Assembly: GCA_963765555.1 (NCBI GenBank)
Contig: CAVXWX010000002.1
Coordinates: 356,217-420,216, forward strand
Source of the DNA: JL08 sp963765555
GTDB taxonomy: Bacteria > Pseudomonadota > Alphaproteobacteria > Rhodobacterales > Rhodobacteraceae
Direction: 5' to 3'
Length of the DNA: 64,000 bases
This document shows positions 17,324 through 27,815 of this stretch, piece after piece. Numbering within the stretch: the stretch's first letter is position 1; every line of letters starts with the position of its first letter. The translations under genes were made by a program, and so were the position numbers. Below the pieces are notes generated by a model. The model had not been told where the DNA came from. It saw only the letters and a program-made list of their open reading frames with translations, and did no database searches.

Positions 17324-18345
17324 TTCTCCAGTTCGTCGATCCGTCGTTTAAGGCGCAAGACCTGTTCCTGAAGCGAAAACACCATGACCATCATATACTG
17401 GATCATTTCCCAATCATCGGGAACGGGCGATGCCTTTGCCTTGTCTTTGGTGTCGAATACGGGTTCGCCATGTGCCGCGAAAATCTTGTTTATCCGTTCA
17501 AGATCAGGCGCACATTCCGACAGGATCTGGTCAAGTTCATCTTCGGTCGGGCAATATGTCTCTTTCGCATCCAGCAATTTGGCCGGTTCCCAAAACAGGC
17601 GCGACGGGCGCAACAATCGTCCAAACGCGTCAGGCTGGACTTCTTTTTCCGTTCTGGAATTGTGCACGGCCCAAGCCATCAGTGCCTGGGGCGATGGCGT
17701 TTCATAAGCGCGAATTGCGTCGATATCGGTGATCCCGGATTTCTCGAAAAAATCCGCAACCACATCCGGGGTTTCATCAAAATTGCGCACCAGCAAATCC
17801 GATCCGAAATGCTGATCCCAGAATTCAAGATTGTCTGCGAAATGCACGGGCCGTAGTTTGATCCATTCTTGAAAGCTTTTGACCGGACCTTCGTAGGATT
17901 TATGCCGAATGCCCCATTGCGCATAGGCACTTTTTGCCCATTTGTCATGGCGTCGCAGATAAACGATGACAGTCACCGCCACGCCATCCTCGCGCAATTT
18001 TTCCAGCGCGTCGCACACCGCTTCGCGCCGCGCAAAAAAGGCTTCATTGCTCCAGATTGCGGTATGAACACCAATCGTTTTCAACCGATCCAATTCTTCA
18101 GTCAGAACCGAATAAATTTCCTGACCCGCGGTGTCGGCCGGCATTTGATGCAGCAAACGCACAGCCCCGTCCGCGTGTTGCCATTCCTTGGGCTCACTTG
18201 TTTCGCAATGTTCCAGCATCCGGCCAAGATACGCGATGCCGCGTTCCAGCAATGCATCGCGATTTTTGAGCAGTGTTTGCTGGATAGAGGTCGATCCGGT
18301 TTTGCCGTGCCCGATGTGAACCAGCAATGAGATAGGTTGGCTCAT
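17320..18345 (-). CDS. Sulfotransferase-like protein
   Basis: About 341 residues from ATG at 18345. PAPS-binding loop LLVHIGHGKTGSTSIQQTLL at the N-terminus, a central Trp/Asn region AIWSNEAFF, and VTVIVYLRRHDKWAKSAYAQ, which resembles the 3'-phosphate-binding strand-loop. The C-terminal ~50 residues form a helix (LQEQVLRLKRRIDELEN). The start overlaps the upstream glycosyltransferase stop (ATGA). Predicted to sulfate the exported polysaccharide or a lipid-linked intermediate; acceptor unknown. The 3' end overlaps the convergent sulfotransferase pseudogene by 4 bases. Confidence 0.78.
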   Translation of the reverse strand: MSQPISLLVHIGHGKTGSTSIQQTLLKNRDALLERGIAYLGRMLEHCETSEPKEWQHADGAVRLLHQMPADTAGQEIYSVLTEELDRLKTIGVHTAIWSNEAFFARREAVCDALEKLREDGVAVTVIVYLRRHDKWAKSAYAQWGIRHKSYEGPVKSFQEWIKLRPVHFADNLEFWDQHFGSDLLVRNFDETPDVVADFFEKSGITDIDAIRAYETPSPQALMAWAVHNSRTEKEVQPDAFGRLLRPSRLFWEPAKLLDAKETYCPTEDELDQILSECAPDLERINKIFAAHGEPVFDTKDKAKASPVPDDWEMIQYMMVMVFSLQEQVLRLKRRIDELEN

Positions 18346-19607
18346 ATCGTTACCGATTTCTGTTCTTGGCACAGATCCAGAATGTCCTTTGCCACATCGC
18401 TCAGCAATTTTGGGCGCGGAATACTGGCGCGCAAATTGTCCCATAATTGTGTTTCTTCTGAAAGCGATTGCATGGTCTTCGCCCATATCTGGCTGTTGCC
18501 GTGGGGCAGGGTCAGGCCGCCTTGGCCCGCTGATACCGCTTCTTTCATGCCGCCCAGATTGGACACAACAACCGGTCGGCCAAACCCGAACGCCTCTTGT
18601 ATGATCATGGGTGCGTTTTCATACCAGACGGACGGGACCAGAACCCAATCTGTCTGCGCCATCCGGTCGGGCAGTTCCGATGGCATGTAACCGCCCCGCC
18701 AGATCAATGTGCCATCTTTCAGGAGCGGTTTCGCCAGTGTTTTTATGCGTTTTTGAAAGTCTTCGGATTGAAGATCAAGGTTCGCGCCATGCACTTCCAA
18801 CACAATGCTTCTACGCTCGGACGGCTTTAGATGGGCAAGACCGGCCAACAAGACATCAAGGCCTTTGTTCGCATTGATCTGGCCAAAAAACGCAAACCGG
18901 TTTCGCCCTTCGCCTTCGGCCAAAGGTCTGGGCGCAAGGGGTGTGGTTTCGGGCTGGCCATTGGGCAGAACCGTAATTCTGTCCTTGCTCAACCCCCATT
19001 CAATGTAGCGATCCGCCAGAAATTGCGATGGTGCGATAAAACGGTCCACATAGGAAAAATAGGTATCGAACCGGTGTTTGCGCAGCCAATGATCTTCGGG
19101 TGATTTGCCTTCCGCGCAATCCAGATGATCCCGGTAGTTCCCGCTGCGGCAAATCTGGCCAGACCCGGGTTTAAGAAAAGACCCCGCATTGGGACAGATT
19201 GCCATGTATTCATGCAACGTCATGATCAGGGTGATGTCGGGATCAATGTCCTTGATGACTTTCAGATACTCCAACCCCAACAGAAAATAGTGGTGCGTGT
19301 GGATCACCGTTGGTTTCAGAAGTTCGATCAGTTCCTTGAAATATCCGGTCACTTCGTGCTGGTTTGCCGCCTTCATCATGAACGCGTTGGACAAACCCTG
19401 TTCCCACAAATATTCCTTTTCGCGGTGCATTCTGATCCGCCCGCTTGCGCCGCGTTCAGCATCGGCGCGGGCCAGAAACCAGGCGTCTTCAATGCGGGGC
19501 ATGGATTTATAGGTTTGATACAGATTATAGGCTGCAATTTCGCCACCGCCCCGGATCAGTTCCGGGTGTCCGTGGGACATGACAAGAATACGTTCCCGTT
19601 TCGTCAT
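18342..19607 (-). CDS. Family 4-type glycosyltransferase
   Basis: 421 residues, GT-B fold. N-terminal domain: ILVMSHGHPELIRGGGEIAA (glycine loop) and VIHTHHYFLLGLEYLKVIK. C-terminal nucleotide-sugar domain: FAFFGQINANKGLDVLLAGL, and EAFGFGRPVVVSNLGGMKEA, which is the E-x7-E-like motif region. Cytoplasmic retaining enzyme of surface-polysaccharide assembly. Overlaps its neighbours on both sides (4 bases each), so the block 17320-21391 is one operon. Confidence 0.87.
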   Translation of the reverse strand: MTKRERILVMSHGHPELIRGGGEIAAYNLYQTYKSMPRIEDAWFLARADAERGASGRIRMHREKEYLWEQGLSNAFMMKAANQHEVTGYFKELIELLKPTVIHTHHYFLLGLEYLKVIKDIDPDITLIMTLHEYMAICPNAGSFLKPGSGQICRSGNYRDHLDCAEGKSPEDHWLRKHRFDTYFSYVDRFIAPSQFLADRYIEWGLSKDRITVLPNGQPETTPLAPRPLAEGEGRNRFAFFGQINANKGLDVLLAGLAHLKPSERRSIVLEVHGANLDLQSEDFQKRIKTLAKPLLKDGTLIWRGGYMPSELPDRMAQTDWVLVPSVWYENAPMIIQEAFGFGRPVVVSNLGGMKEAVSAGQGGLTLPHGNSQIWAKTMQSLSEETQLWDNLRASIPRPKLLSDVAKDILDLCQEQKSVTI

Positions 19608-21391
19608 TTTGCCAAACCGTCCAGCATCTTGCGCCAGCGCGTGTTGTAAAGCGTGGCATTCAAAATGGTCATTTTATCGCGAAATTCGGTTTCGCCGGCA
19701 CTTGCCAAAGACTGCCGTTCCAGATGAACCAGCTCAACCTCCGGAACATAAGCAACGTCGCGCCCCGCGGCGCGCAAGCTCAGGCACATGTCGGAATCTT
19801 CGAAATCACCGATCAGAAAACCGGTGCTCCATCCCCCCAGCTTATCAAAGTCATCGCGTGAAATAGCGATACAAGCGCCGGTGACCAAAGGCATCTTGGT
19901 CACACCCTTGGCCGGATCCAATGCCGGGGCCATGCCCATCATCGGATGATGATTTGTCCAAAGCCCCAACGCATCGCGCCACTTCGGTGCCATGCCGGCA
20001 TGTTGGATGCTGCCATCCGGAAACAGAAGGCGCGGCGCGACCAAAGCGATGTTCGGGTCATCCTGCAAAACCTTGGCCAACGCACTGGCCCATCCGGAAT
20101 TGATCGGGATGACGTCGCTGTTCATGAAAACCAGTGTTTTGCCTTTGGCCACGGACGCGCCCAGATTGCACGCGCCGGAAAATCCGCGATTGTCACCGGC
20201 GCTGACCCAGCGAAAAGGCACCCCGCAAATGTCATGCCAGATACGCGCATGCGCGGCAAAGCTGTTGTTCATTCCAGGGTCATCGATAACAAAGATCGTT
20301 TCGGCGCAGGTTTGAAAATCTGCATCTTTGTTGAATTCAAGAAGCTGATGTTCAACCATATCAGAACGGCCATAAAGCGGCACAATGACCGATATGTCCG
20401 GTGTGTCCGCGACTGATCCGATTTCGTAACATTTATGGGGTGCGGCGTGCTGGCGTTCAGCCTCTTTTTTCTTGATCCGGCCCAGAAACGGCAGGTCAAC
20501 CTTGCGCATCCTGTTGGGCAGGTCCAGCCGAGGTGTATTCACTTCGAACAGCGCGCGGGCGGCAATGGGACTATTGCAGGACACCGGTTTGGCAATCGTT
20601 TGCGGCATGGCAAACCGCCCTTCGGGGGAACATCCGCAAATTCGAAAATGCATCCCCGGACGGGCCAAGGGAACATCACACAGAAACCCCGGTTTCAAAC
20701 AGGTTTCGGCCACTGGAAAAGACTGGGCATGAACGTCATCGCGAAAATAGCGGTACGCGCGATCCAGATCATAGGCGCGGCCTTTGTCATCTTCCAGCCA
20801 GACGAGGCACTGTTCGTTGTGAATTTCCCAACCGGCAAGATAACCGCCACAGGTTGTTGCCGTCGCCGCGTCAATGTGGCCTTGCAACAGCATTGGATCG
20901 TGCCCGGCTTCCGGCATCAATGCCAAACCGCGCCGCCACAAACGTGCGCCGATGGGCAGGGTTTGCACGTAAGAAAAAACAACCGGCAGATAGTGGTGCA
21001 GATCGGACGGATCAGGTGTGTCTGCCAACCGCAGACCCAGATCAAGCGATGTATTCGCGGTTGTTATCCGTAAATCCGGCACATGGTTGGCACCGTATTC
21101 ACATATCAAGCCGAAGCCGGTGCAATCATTATCGTCGATCCCGAGAGCATGGCGCACATCCATGCGATCAAAGCGGGTCAAATGACCGGGCAGGTTTTCT
21201 CCTGCAACACCAAGGGCAAAACCGGCGTCTGCATCTGTGCACCATCCGGTTACAATAATCAGGCCATGCTGGCGCACGGCGACGTCGATCTTGAGTGTAT
21301 GTTGTGCAGCACCACCCGACATCGGCAAAGATATCGGAGCATCCTGAGCAGAGCCAAGGAGGGCAACAGGTGGCGTGCGAACCTCTTTCAT
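19604..21391 (-). CDS. Large family 2 glycosyltransferase with N-terminal extension
   Basis: About 595 residues. The C-terminal half (~from residue 325) is a GT2 domain: ISVIVPLYGRSDMVEHQLLE, FVIDDPGMN, GDNRGFSGACNLGAS, FMNSDVIPINSGW and VAPRLLFPDGSIQHAG, like WsaE/RfbN-type rhamnosyl or galactofuranosyl transferases. The first ~320 residues are of unknown fold, with two repeats of a GxCxxADAGFxLGV / GWEIHNEQCLVWLEDDKG type that may bind carbohydrate. The ATG at 21391 is preferred; a TTG seven codons upstream is possible. Its stop overlaps the next gene start. Confidence 0.8.
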   Translation of the reverse strand: MKEVRTPPVALLGSAQDAPISLPMSGGAAQHTLKIDVAVRQHGLIIVTGWCTDADAGFALGVAGENLPGHLTRFDRMDVRHALGIDDNDCTGFGLICEYGANHVPDLRITTANTSLDLGLRLADTPDPSDLHHYLPVVFSYVQTLPIGARLWRRGLALMPEAGHDPMLLQGHIDAATATTCGGYLAGWEIHNEQCLVWLEDDKGRAYDLDRAYRYFRDDVHAQSFPVAETCLKPGFLCDVPLARPGMHFRICGCSPEGRFAMPQTIAKPVSCNSPIAARALFEVNTPRLDLPNRMRKVDLPFLGRIKKKEAERQHAAPHKCYEIGSVADTPDISVIVPLYGRSDMVEHQLLEFNKDADFQTCAETIFVIDDPGMNNSFAAHARIWHDICGVPFRWVSAGDNRGFSGACNLGASVAKGKTLVFMNSDVIPINSGWASALAKVLQDDPNIALVAPRLLFPDGSIQHAGMAPKWRDALGLWTNHHPMMGMAPALDPAKGVTKMPLVTGACIAISRDDFDKLGGWSTGFLIGDFEDSDMCLSLRAAGRDVAYVPEVELVHLERQSLASAGETEFRDKMTILNATLYNTRWRKMLDGLAK

Positions 21392-21503
21392 AACACTTAA
21401 ACTAAAACTCAAAATACGTTGAAAATAAAGAAAATTGAAGTTTTATCGGGGGCGTGCCACCGCGGTAATGCCCTTTTGGCGGCGCAACGGTTGGTCAAAA
21501 ATA

Positions 21504-22886
21504 CTATTCGTTTTCTACCATGGCGGTTTCAAATCCACCAAGCACCGGATCCAGGAGATAGGTCATTATGGTCTGTTCCCCTGTTGCGATCATGACCTGA
21601 ACAGGCATGCCGGGAACCGGTTTCACATTCGGCATTGCCGCCAATTGTGCCGTGTCCAACGCGACGTGCACGTCATAATAGCTTTGATTGCTTTCTGCAT
21701 CAAAGCTCGCGTCGGCCGCGATGTACGACACGGTTCCATTGACCGGTGGTGTTTTGCGAAAACTATAGGCACTCATCCGGACACGGGCCGGACCTGCAAG
21801 CTCGACCTCGTCAATGTCTCCGCTGCCGACGCGTGCCTTCACAATGAATTGGCTGTCACGCGGCACGATTTCCAGAAGGGTCTGACCTGAATTGATCACA
21901 GCGCCCACGGTATTCTGGGAAAACCCGATCAACCGACCCGCAATAGGCGCGCGAATATCAAGGCGTTCCAGTACTTCCTGGGTGGCGGCCAGACGTTCGC
22001 GGATGTCGACGATTTGTTCTGCAGTCAGCTGGCGTTCATTGGCAATCGTCAACCGGCGTTCGCGACCGATCTGCAATTTGCGTTGTTCTACTTCGGCGAT
22101 TTCCTGCAATGCGGACTGTCGTTCACTTTCGCTTTGGCCGATCCGTCCGATCAGGACAATTTCATCTTCGCGCCGCGCTGAAATACGCGACTTCAGCGTC
22201 AGTCCTTTTTTGAACAGCTCTTCTAAATCCTTTACTTCCGCCTGAACGATGTTCAGTTGCAGTGTCAGCTTGTCTTGCCGGTCATCAATCCCGGCGACCT
22301 GTTCCCGCAATTGACCGATGCGTTCATTCAGAATGGTGACTTGCCCCAAATCCGACGAAATATTTGATAAAAACAGTTCGTTCTGTGTGTCCAGCATCTC
22401 CTGGTAGGACGGATACTGCGCGATCAGTTCCGCCAGCGCCGGTGTCGGGGTGATTTTATCGGCCTGTTCAAACTCTGCGCGCAACCGCGCATCACGCGCC
22501 AATGCGCTGACCAGTTGGCTTCGCCAGATGTTGGCCTGTGCATCCATCCGCGTGCGGTCCAGCCTGGCAATTACTTGACCCGCTTCAACCTCGTCGCCTT
22601 CTTTCACAAGGATTTCGCGAACAATGCCACCTTCCAGATGTTCGACAACCTGCAAATCGCCTTCGACTTCGAAGGTGCCGCCCGCCACAACCGCACTTTG
22701 GATTGGTGCAACCGACGCCCAGACTGTCAAACTGCCAAGCAACCCGACCCCGAATAACAGCAGCCAGAACCCCAACGCCGATACAGATGTTGGTGGAATA
22801 ATCTTTTCTTTGAATTCGGTCGGCAGCGCGTCTGCGAACATGACGTCCTTTGAACGCGCAGTTTTTGGAACAGGTTGATTGGTCAT
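21504..22886 (-). CDS. Type I secretion membrane fusion protein (PrsE/HlyD family)
   Basis: 460 residues: cytoplasmic tail, one transmembrane helix at ~38-60 (LGFWLLLFGVGLLGSLTVWA), a biotinyl-lipoyl-like half motif (GGIVREILVKEGDEVEAGQV), a long periplasmic coiled coil (~110-290) and a C-terminal beta-barrel/lipoyl half (RLDIRAPIAGRLIGF). Bridges the ATPase to an outer-membrane TolC protein, not present here. Overlaps the ABC gene stop by 4 bases; the RTX protein upstream is the probable substrate. Confidence 0.9.
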   Translation of the reverse strand: MTNQPVPKTARSKDVMFADALPTEFKEKIIPPTSVSALGFWLLLFGVGLLGSLTVWASVAPIQSAVVAGGTFEVEGDLQVVEHLEGGIVREILVKEGDEVEAGQVIARLDRTRMDAQANIWRSQLVSALARDARLRAEFEQADKITPTPALAELIAQYPSYQEMLDTQNELFLSNISSDLGQVTILNERIGQLREQVAGIDDRQDKLTLQLNIVQAEVKDLEELFKKGLTLKSRISARREDEIVLIGRIGQSESERQSALQEIAEVEQRKLQIGRERRLTIANERQLTAEQIVDIRERLAATQEVLERLDIRAPIAGRLIGFSQNTVGAVINSGQTLLEIVPRDSQFIVKARVGSGDIDEVELAGPARVRMSAYSFRKTPPVNGTVSYIAADASFDAESNQSYYDVHVALDTAQLAAMPNVKPVPGMPVQVMIATGEQTIMTYLLDPVLGGFETAMVENE

Positions 22887-24638
22887 GCCGATCCTCCATG
22901 CGCCATTCGGGCGCCAGACGTCTGACGCCTGCTGTGCAATGGCGATACTTTCGGATTGTTCAGAACTTGTGACGATGCCATGGGTTTGGCTGCAGCCTGA
23001 ATGATTTCGCGCGCGGTGCCAAACCGGGTCATCCGTCCCTCTTGCAGCAAAGCGGCATGGCTCAAGCGCTGTAAAATGCTCATCCGGTGGGTCACGATCA
23101 CGACGACAGCGCCGTGATCTGTCGCTTTGGATATGGCTCTGGCCAGCGCCTCTTCTCCGTCCGGATCAAGATTGGCGTTGGGTTCATCCAGTACAATCAG
23201 GCGTTTTTCGCCGTAAAAGGCGCGCGCCAGACCAATACGCTGGCGTTGTCCTGCAGACAGCAATTCGCCGCGCAAACCGACATTTGCATTATAGCCACCG
23301 GGCAGATTCAGGATCAGTTCATGCACCTCGGCCCGCTTGGCGGCTTCCACAATGGCAGAGGGCAGGGCGCTTTCATCCATCGTCGCGATGTTTTCTGCAA
23401 TCGTCCCGTCAAACAGCTCTACGCGTTGAGGTAAGAAACCCGACATATTTGCCGATCTGGTTCGCCGGCCAATCCGTCAAGGCCGCGTCGTCAATCCGAA
23501 TGAAACCCCGCGACAGTGGCTGAAGCCCGACCAATGCGCGCGCAAAGGTTGTTTTACCCGACCCGCTGGGCCCGATAATCCCAAGGGAGTCCCCGGGCCG
23601 CAGTTCAAGGCTAATGTCGAAAATCAACGGGTTTTGCTGGGCTGGCACAACGACTGTGGCGTTTTCAACCGAAAGACGCCCCACAGGCTCGGGCATTTCC
23701 AGCAATTCTTCTCCGTCTGCAATATTGGACAGCAGGTTGTTCAAACGTTTCACAGCCAGCCGCGCGCTTAGCAAGGCGCGCCATCCGGCGATGGATTGTT
23801 CAACCGGCGCAGCGGCACGCCCCAGCAGGATCGATGTCGCAATCATCAGTCCGGGTGTCAGTTGCCCGTCAAGAACCAAAAGCACGCCAACGCCAAGAAT
23901 GGCAATTTGCAACATCATACGCACCATGCGCGCCAAAGACGACATGAGTGCGATCCGGTCGACAACCGTTGTGGACGAAATCATCGACGCAAAGGATCGT
24001 GTCTGCCAGCGTTCAATCAATGGATCGGTTTTGGCCATCGCTCGCACGACATCGGCATTGCGTACCATTTCCTCGACAATCGCATTGGTGTTCTGCGCGG
24101 ATTCATTGGCTATTTCGTTGTGGGCGCGCCCGGTGAATTCAGAAATTACCCCAAGCGCAAAAAGGATCAACACACCGGTCAACGCGACCCATCCCAAAAG
24201 CGGATTGATCAGAAAAATGATCGCGACAAAGACGATGGACCACGGTGCATCGATCAGCGCGATAAACGCCGGGCTTGTCACAAAGCGGCGAAGCTCCTGC
24301 AAATCCCGAATAGGTTGGGCGCCACGACGATCCGTCGCCGACGCAGATTGCACCAGCACATTCAAAACCACCGGCCCGTGCTCCGCTTCGAGCCGCGTGC
24401 CAAGTCGCGATGCCATTTTCTGGCGTATGGAATTAAAAATGAAATAAAACACCAGCGCAATGGCCGCGCCGGTGGTTAAAACGATCAAGGTTGAAATGCT
24501 TGCGGATGACATCACCCGCGAAAACAATTGGAGCATGTAAAGCGGCGCAGTCAGAACCAAGATGTTCAAAAAGAAACTGGCAAGGATGATGAAACCGATT
24601 AACTGTTTCTGTCCTTCGAACACTGTGTTTCTGCGCAT
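22883..24638 (-). pseudogene. Type I secretion ABC transporter (PrsD family), single frameshift
   Basis: N-terminal part (24638 to ~23430) holds the transmembrane exporter domain and Walker A (IIGPSGSGKTTFARALVG), ending prematurely after QIGKYVGFL. The rest continues in another frame as PQRVELFDGTIAENIA, with signature LLSAGQRQRIGLARAF, Walker B RLIVLDEPNANLDPDG and the switch His in VIVTHR. It ends at 22883. One extra base in or near 23430-23440 (GGGTTTCTTACC on the minus strand) separates them. Both parts are otherwise normal, so either a fresh knockout of RTX export or a base-calling error. Intact length would be ~580 residues, normal for the family. Confidence 0.85.
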
Positions 24639-24744
24639 GCCAATGACACTCCAAAATTACTACTCTACAAAAATCGGCAGAACCCTGACTCATGCCCCGC
24701 TTTGGTGGCCGGGGAAACCCATCAGAGACCATGAGCCAGGGCCG

Positions 24745-24778
24745 AAAATGCCCGATCTCAAATTACAGGGATCGGGCA
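24745..24778 (-). terminator. Terminator of the RTX gene
   Basis: TGCCCGATC (24749-24757) pairs with GATCGGGCA (24770-24778); TTTTC follows on the minus strand. Confidence 0.78.
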
Positions 24779-24814
24779 CCTTCGTTTCTAGAAGGAAGTA
24801 TTCACAGAAGTTCT

Positions 24815-27156
24815 TTACAGAACTTCCAGTTCTCCTCCTCCACTGCCTGGGTTCACAATGATATCCACAGCTTCATACAGGTAGTTGCCATCGGTGAAGT
24901 CATTGATGTTCTCAAGCGATCCGAAGTTGAACGGCGCACCTGCCGCAATTCCTTCCAGCTTGATGGACATGCCACCGACAGACACTGTGGTATCTGCACC
25001 GTTGTCGACCACGACAGCTGCCGCGTTCAGAGCATTGAATGCGTCTGTATCGCTTACACCGCCAGAGTTGTCTTCGATGATGAATGTCAACAGATCGTTG
25101 TCATTCAGGAAGTCGAAGTCGGTTACAACGTCGTTGCCATCTGTCGAAGAGAAGGTTGCACCATCCCAGGACAGATGTACTTCGAAGACGTCTCCGCCGT
25201 CGCCACCTGTAACAACATCATCGCCTTCGCCGCCGTAGAGGAAATCATCCCCGTCGCCGCCATCCAGCATGTCGTCACCGGCATCACCGTCGATATCGTC
25301 GCTGCCGCCGCTACCGTAGAGGGAGTCGTTGCCTTCTCCACCTTCGATGCAGTCGTCACCTTCGTCACCATCGATATAGTCGTCACCATCGTTACCATAC
25401 ATTTTGTCACGATCGTTACCGCCTGACATGTAGTCGTCGCCGTCGCCACCAGACATGGTGTCTTCGCCGTCTTCACCCCACATTTCGTCGTTGCCGGTAC
25501 CACCTGACATATAGTCGTTACCGGTTCCGCCCCACATGTCGTCCCAGCCGTCGTTGCCGTACATGGTGTCAGATCCGTTCTGACCGTACATGTCGTCATC
25601 GCCGTCGTTACCTTCCATGTAGTCGTCGCCGTTACCGCCATACATGTCGTCGTTTCCGGCATTACCTTACATGTCATCATGGCCTTCGTTGCCAGACATC
25701 CAGTCGCTGCCTTCGCCACCGGTCATGAAGTCGTTGCCTTCACCGCCGGCCATCCAGTCGTTACCGTCGTTGCCGTACATAGTTCATCGCACCGCCGTTA
25801 CCGGCCATGTTGTCGTCGCCGTCGTTGCCTTCCATGTAGTCGCTACCAGAGCCGCCCTTCATCAGGTCGTCACCGGTTCCGCCGAACATGTTGTCGTTGC
25901 CGTTGTTACCATACAGCTCGTCATGTTTGCCTTCGCCGTAGATATTGTCGTGACCACTACCACCTTGGATAATGTCGCAACCATCTTCGCCTTGGTCATA
26001 CATGACTTGGCCGCTATGGTCTTGGCAGTTGTCGTCGTTGACGCCTTCGTAGTTGGCGTTGCCGCCTCTCAAGTCACCATAAATGGTGTCGTTACCAGCC
26101 GCGCCTAGGATCCAGTCATCGGACAGAACCACCATCAATGTCATCGTGGCCGTGGCCACCATTGATTGTGTCATCTTCCGAACCACCGGAAATATAGTCA
26201 TTGCCGCGGCCACCAAACAGACGGTCAATGCCTTCTTCACCGGCGATAAAGTCCGCACCGGCGCCACCGTCAACAAAGTCACGACCCGAGCCAGCAAAGA
26301 TAATGTCGGCATGTCCGATGAATTCGTCCTTGCGACCGGCCCAGGTGTCCGAACCAATGTCCAGATCTGTGCCCGTGCCCTGACGGATGTCACCAAAGAT
26401 TTCATCGTCGCCGTCACCACCTGTGATGTAGTCATAGCCGGTACCGCCCGCGATGCGGTCGTCGCCGGTTCCACCGTCGATGTCATCGTTGCCGGAGTTA
26501 CCGTACAGCGTGTCATTGCCGGATCCACCAAAGATGCAGTCGTCGCCACCTTCGCCGTCGATGCAGTCATTGCCTGCGCCGCCGTAGATTGTGTCGTTTC
26601 CATCGTCGAACTGGTTTCCGTCGTTGTCGTCACCCATGATGACGTCGTCGCCGGAATTGCCTTCGATAAAGTCGCTGCCGGTACCACCGAGGATTTCATC
26701 GTTGCCGGTTCCGCCGCTAATTGTGTCGCTGCCAGATCCGCCGTCAATGTCGTCCGCGCCGCCTTCACCATAAATGGTGTCGTTGCCGGAGCCGCCATAG
26801 ATCAGGTCATTACCGTCATCGAAATCGGGATCGCCAATGACGTCACCGTCTGAATCGGCATCATCGCCGTACAGAACGTCATCGTGGTCGCCACCTTCGA
26901 TATGGTCGTCGCCATCCCAACCCCAGACAACGTCATCGCCGCCTTCGGATTCGATTTTGTTGTTGTCAGAGTTGCCGACGATAATGTCGTCGCTTCCGTC
27001 GCCAAGATAATTGTCGGGCGACCCTTCCAGGCGCAGATCAACCCAGTCGTCGCCTACAGTGCCAAGACCGGTAACGCCGTTGTTGCCGGACTCCTTGGAC
27101 AGATCAATTTCTTCAAATTCGGGATCGCAAATATCCCAAGGTACATAATCAGACAT
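24815..27156 (-). pseudogene. Large RTX calcium-binding secreted protein, three disruptions
   Basis: Type I secretion substrate of ~780 residues if repaired. Start ATG at 27156 with GGAGGAATAA. A short N-terminal segment (MSDYVPWDICDPEFEEIDLS) is followed by dozens of GGxGxDxUx calcium nonapeptides, then a non-repeat C-terminus (VVDNGADTTVSVGGMSIKLE, later ENINDFTDG) of the type that carries the secretion signal. The coding frame changes at ~26115-26130 and again at ~25780-25800. A TAA (25667-25669) replaces the expected Tyr codon within GHDDM-Y-GNAGND. The middle and C-terminal repeats use Met at the hydrophobic position (DDYMSGG, DEMWGED). No catalytic domain is visible, so it may be an adhesin or biofilm matrix protein. 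Confidence 0.85.
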
Positions 27157-27320
27157 TACTTATTCCTCCGTTTGCATGCTCGGGATCCAAAGAACGCCGG
27201 TTCCGTCGGCATGCATTTCCATTTCTGGTCAACTCAGTTGAGATGGGGAATTCCACCTCTCCCAAAGTCATTCGAAGCGATTCGTTCAATCTGCACTGCC
27301 CCCATGTGGGGACAGGGCCA

Positions 27321-27815
27321 TCAGTTTTTTTCCAATACGGTTGTAATTTTCGTTTGGGCGGTTGCCGCAAACGCTGTCAATTCTGTTGAAAACCGCGCGC
27401 CTGCGGCCAATCCGATGCCAAGACACAGCACAACAGCCAAGGCCCGCGGCCACATCCGTGACTTGCGGGGTTGCACCTCTTCCAGCATCTCGTTGAGCAT
27501 TTCGCGCAATTTCGGGGCCATTTCGATCCGCAACATGCCTTCCATGCTGTTGACCGATTGTTCCATTTCATCCAGCCGGGCCAGGACAGACGCGCGGTCT
27601 TCAGCCGCCTTCTTTTCACTCATGGCGCCCAGACCGTCCTTGAGTGTCGCGAACAGCTGCACATTACGTTTGTGGAGTTCGGCCAGATCGGCCTTCTTGG
27701 CAACCGCGTGTTCGCCACTGATCAGCATCCGGTGTATCGCGGCGACCTCGGATTTGGTCAGGCTCATTTGGGATTTCGTCGGTTCGACCTTTGGTGTGGG
27801 TTGGATCTGGTTCAT
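27321..27815 (-). CDS. Unrecognised coiled-coil protein with C-terminal membrane anchor
   Basis: 164 residues from ATG at 27815 (overlapping the LuxR stop as ATGA). No family recognised. Features: a Lys/Gln-rich N-terminus, helical region with KADLAELHKRNVQLFATLKD and RASVLARLDEMEQSVNSMEG suggesting a coiled coil (~45-115), and one transmembrane helix (ALAVVLCLGIGLAAGARF) near residues 127-145, with a short tail. Topology: cytoplasmic coiled coil tethered to the inner membrane. Coupling to a LuxR regulator and position before the RTX gene suggest a regulatory or surface role, but this is only context. Confidence 0.65.
   Translation of the reverse strand: MNQIQPTPKVEPTKSQMSLTKSEVAAIHRMLISGEHAVAKKADLAELHKRNVQLFATLKDGLGAMSEKKAAEDRASVLARLDEMEQSVNSMEGMLRIEMAPKLREMLNEMLEEVQPRKSRMWPRALAVVLCLGIGLAAGARFSTELTAFAATAQTKITTVLEKN

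Noticed and set aside
24900..27000. Long plus-strand open frames of more than 200 codons opposite the RTX gene
   Set aside because: They mirror the repetitive Gly/Asp codons and give Val/Ala/Thr-rich text; no start signals.
24815..27156. CRISPR-like regular repeats
   Set aside because: The periodic DNA is the coding repeat of RTX nonapeptides; no constant repeat with unique spacers. No CRISPR array was seen in the window.
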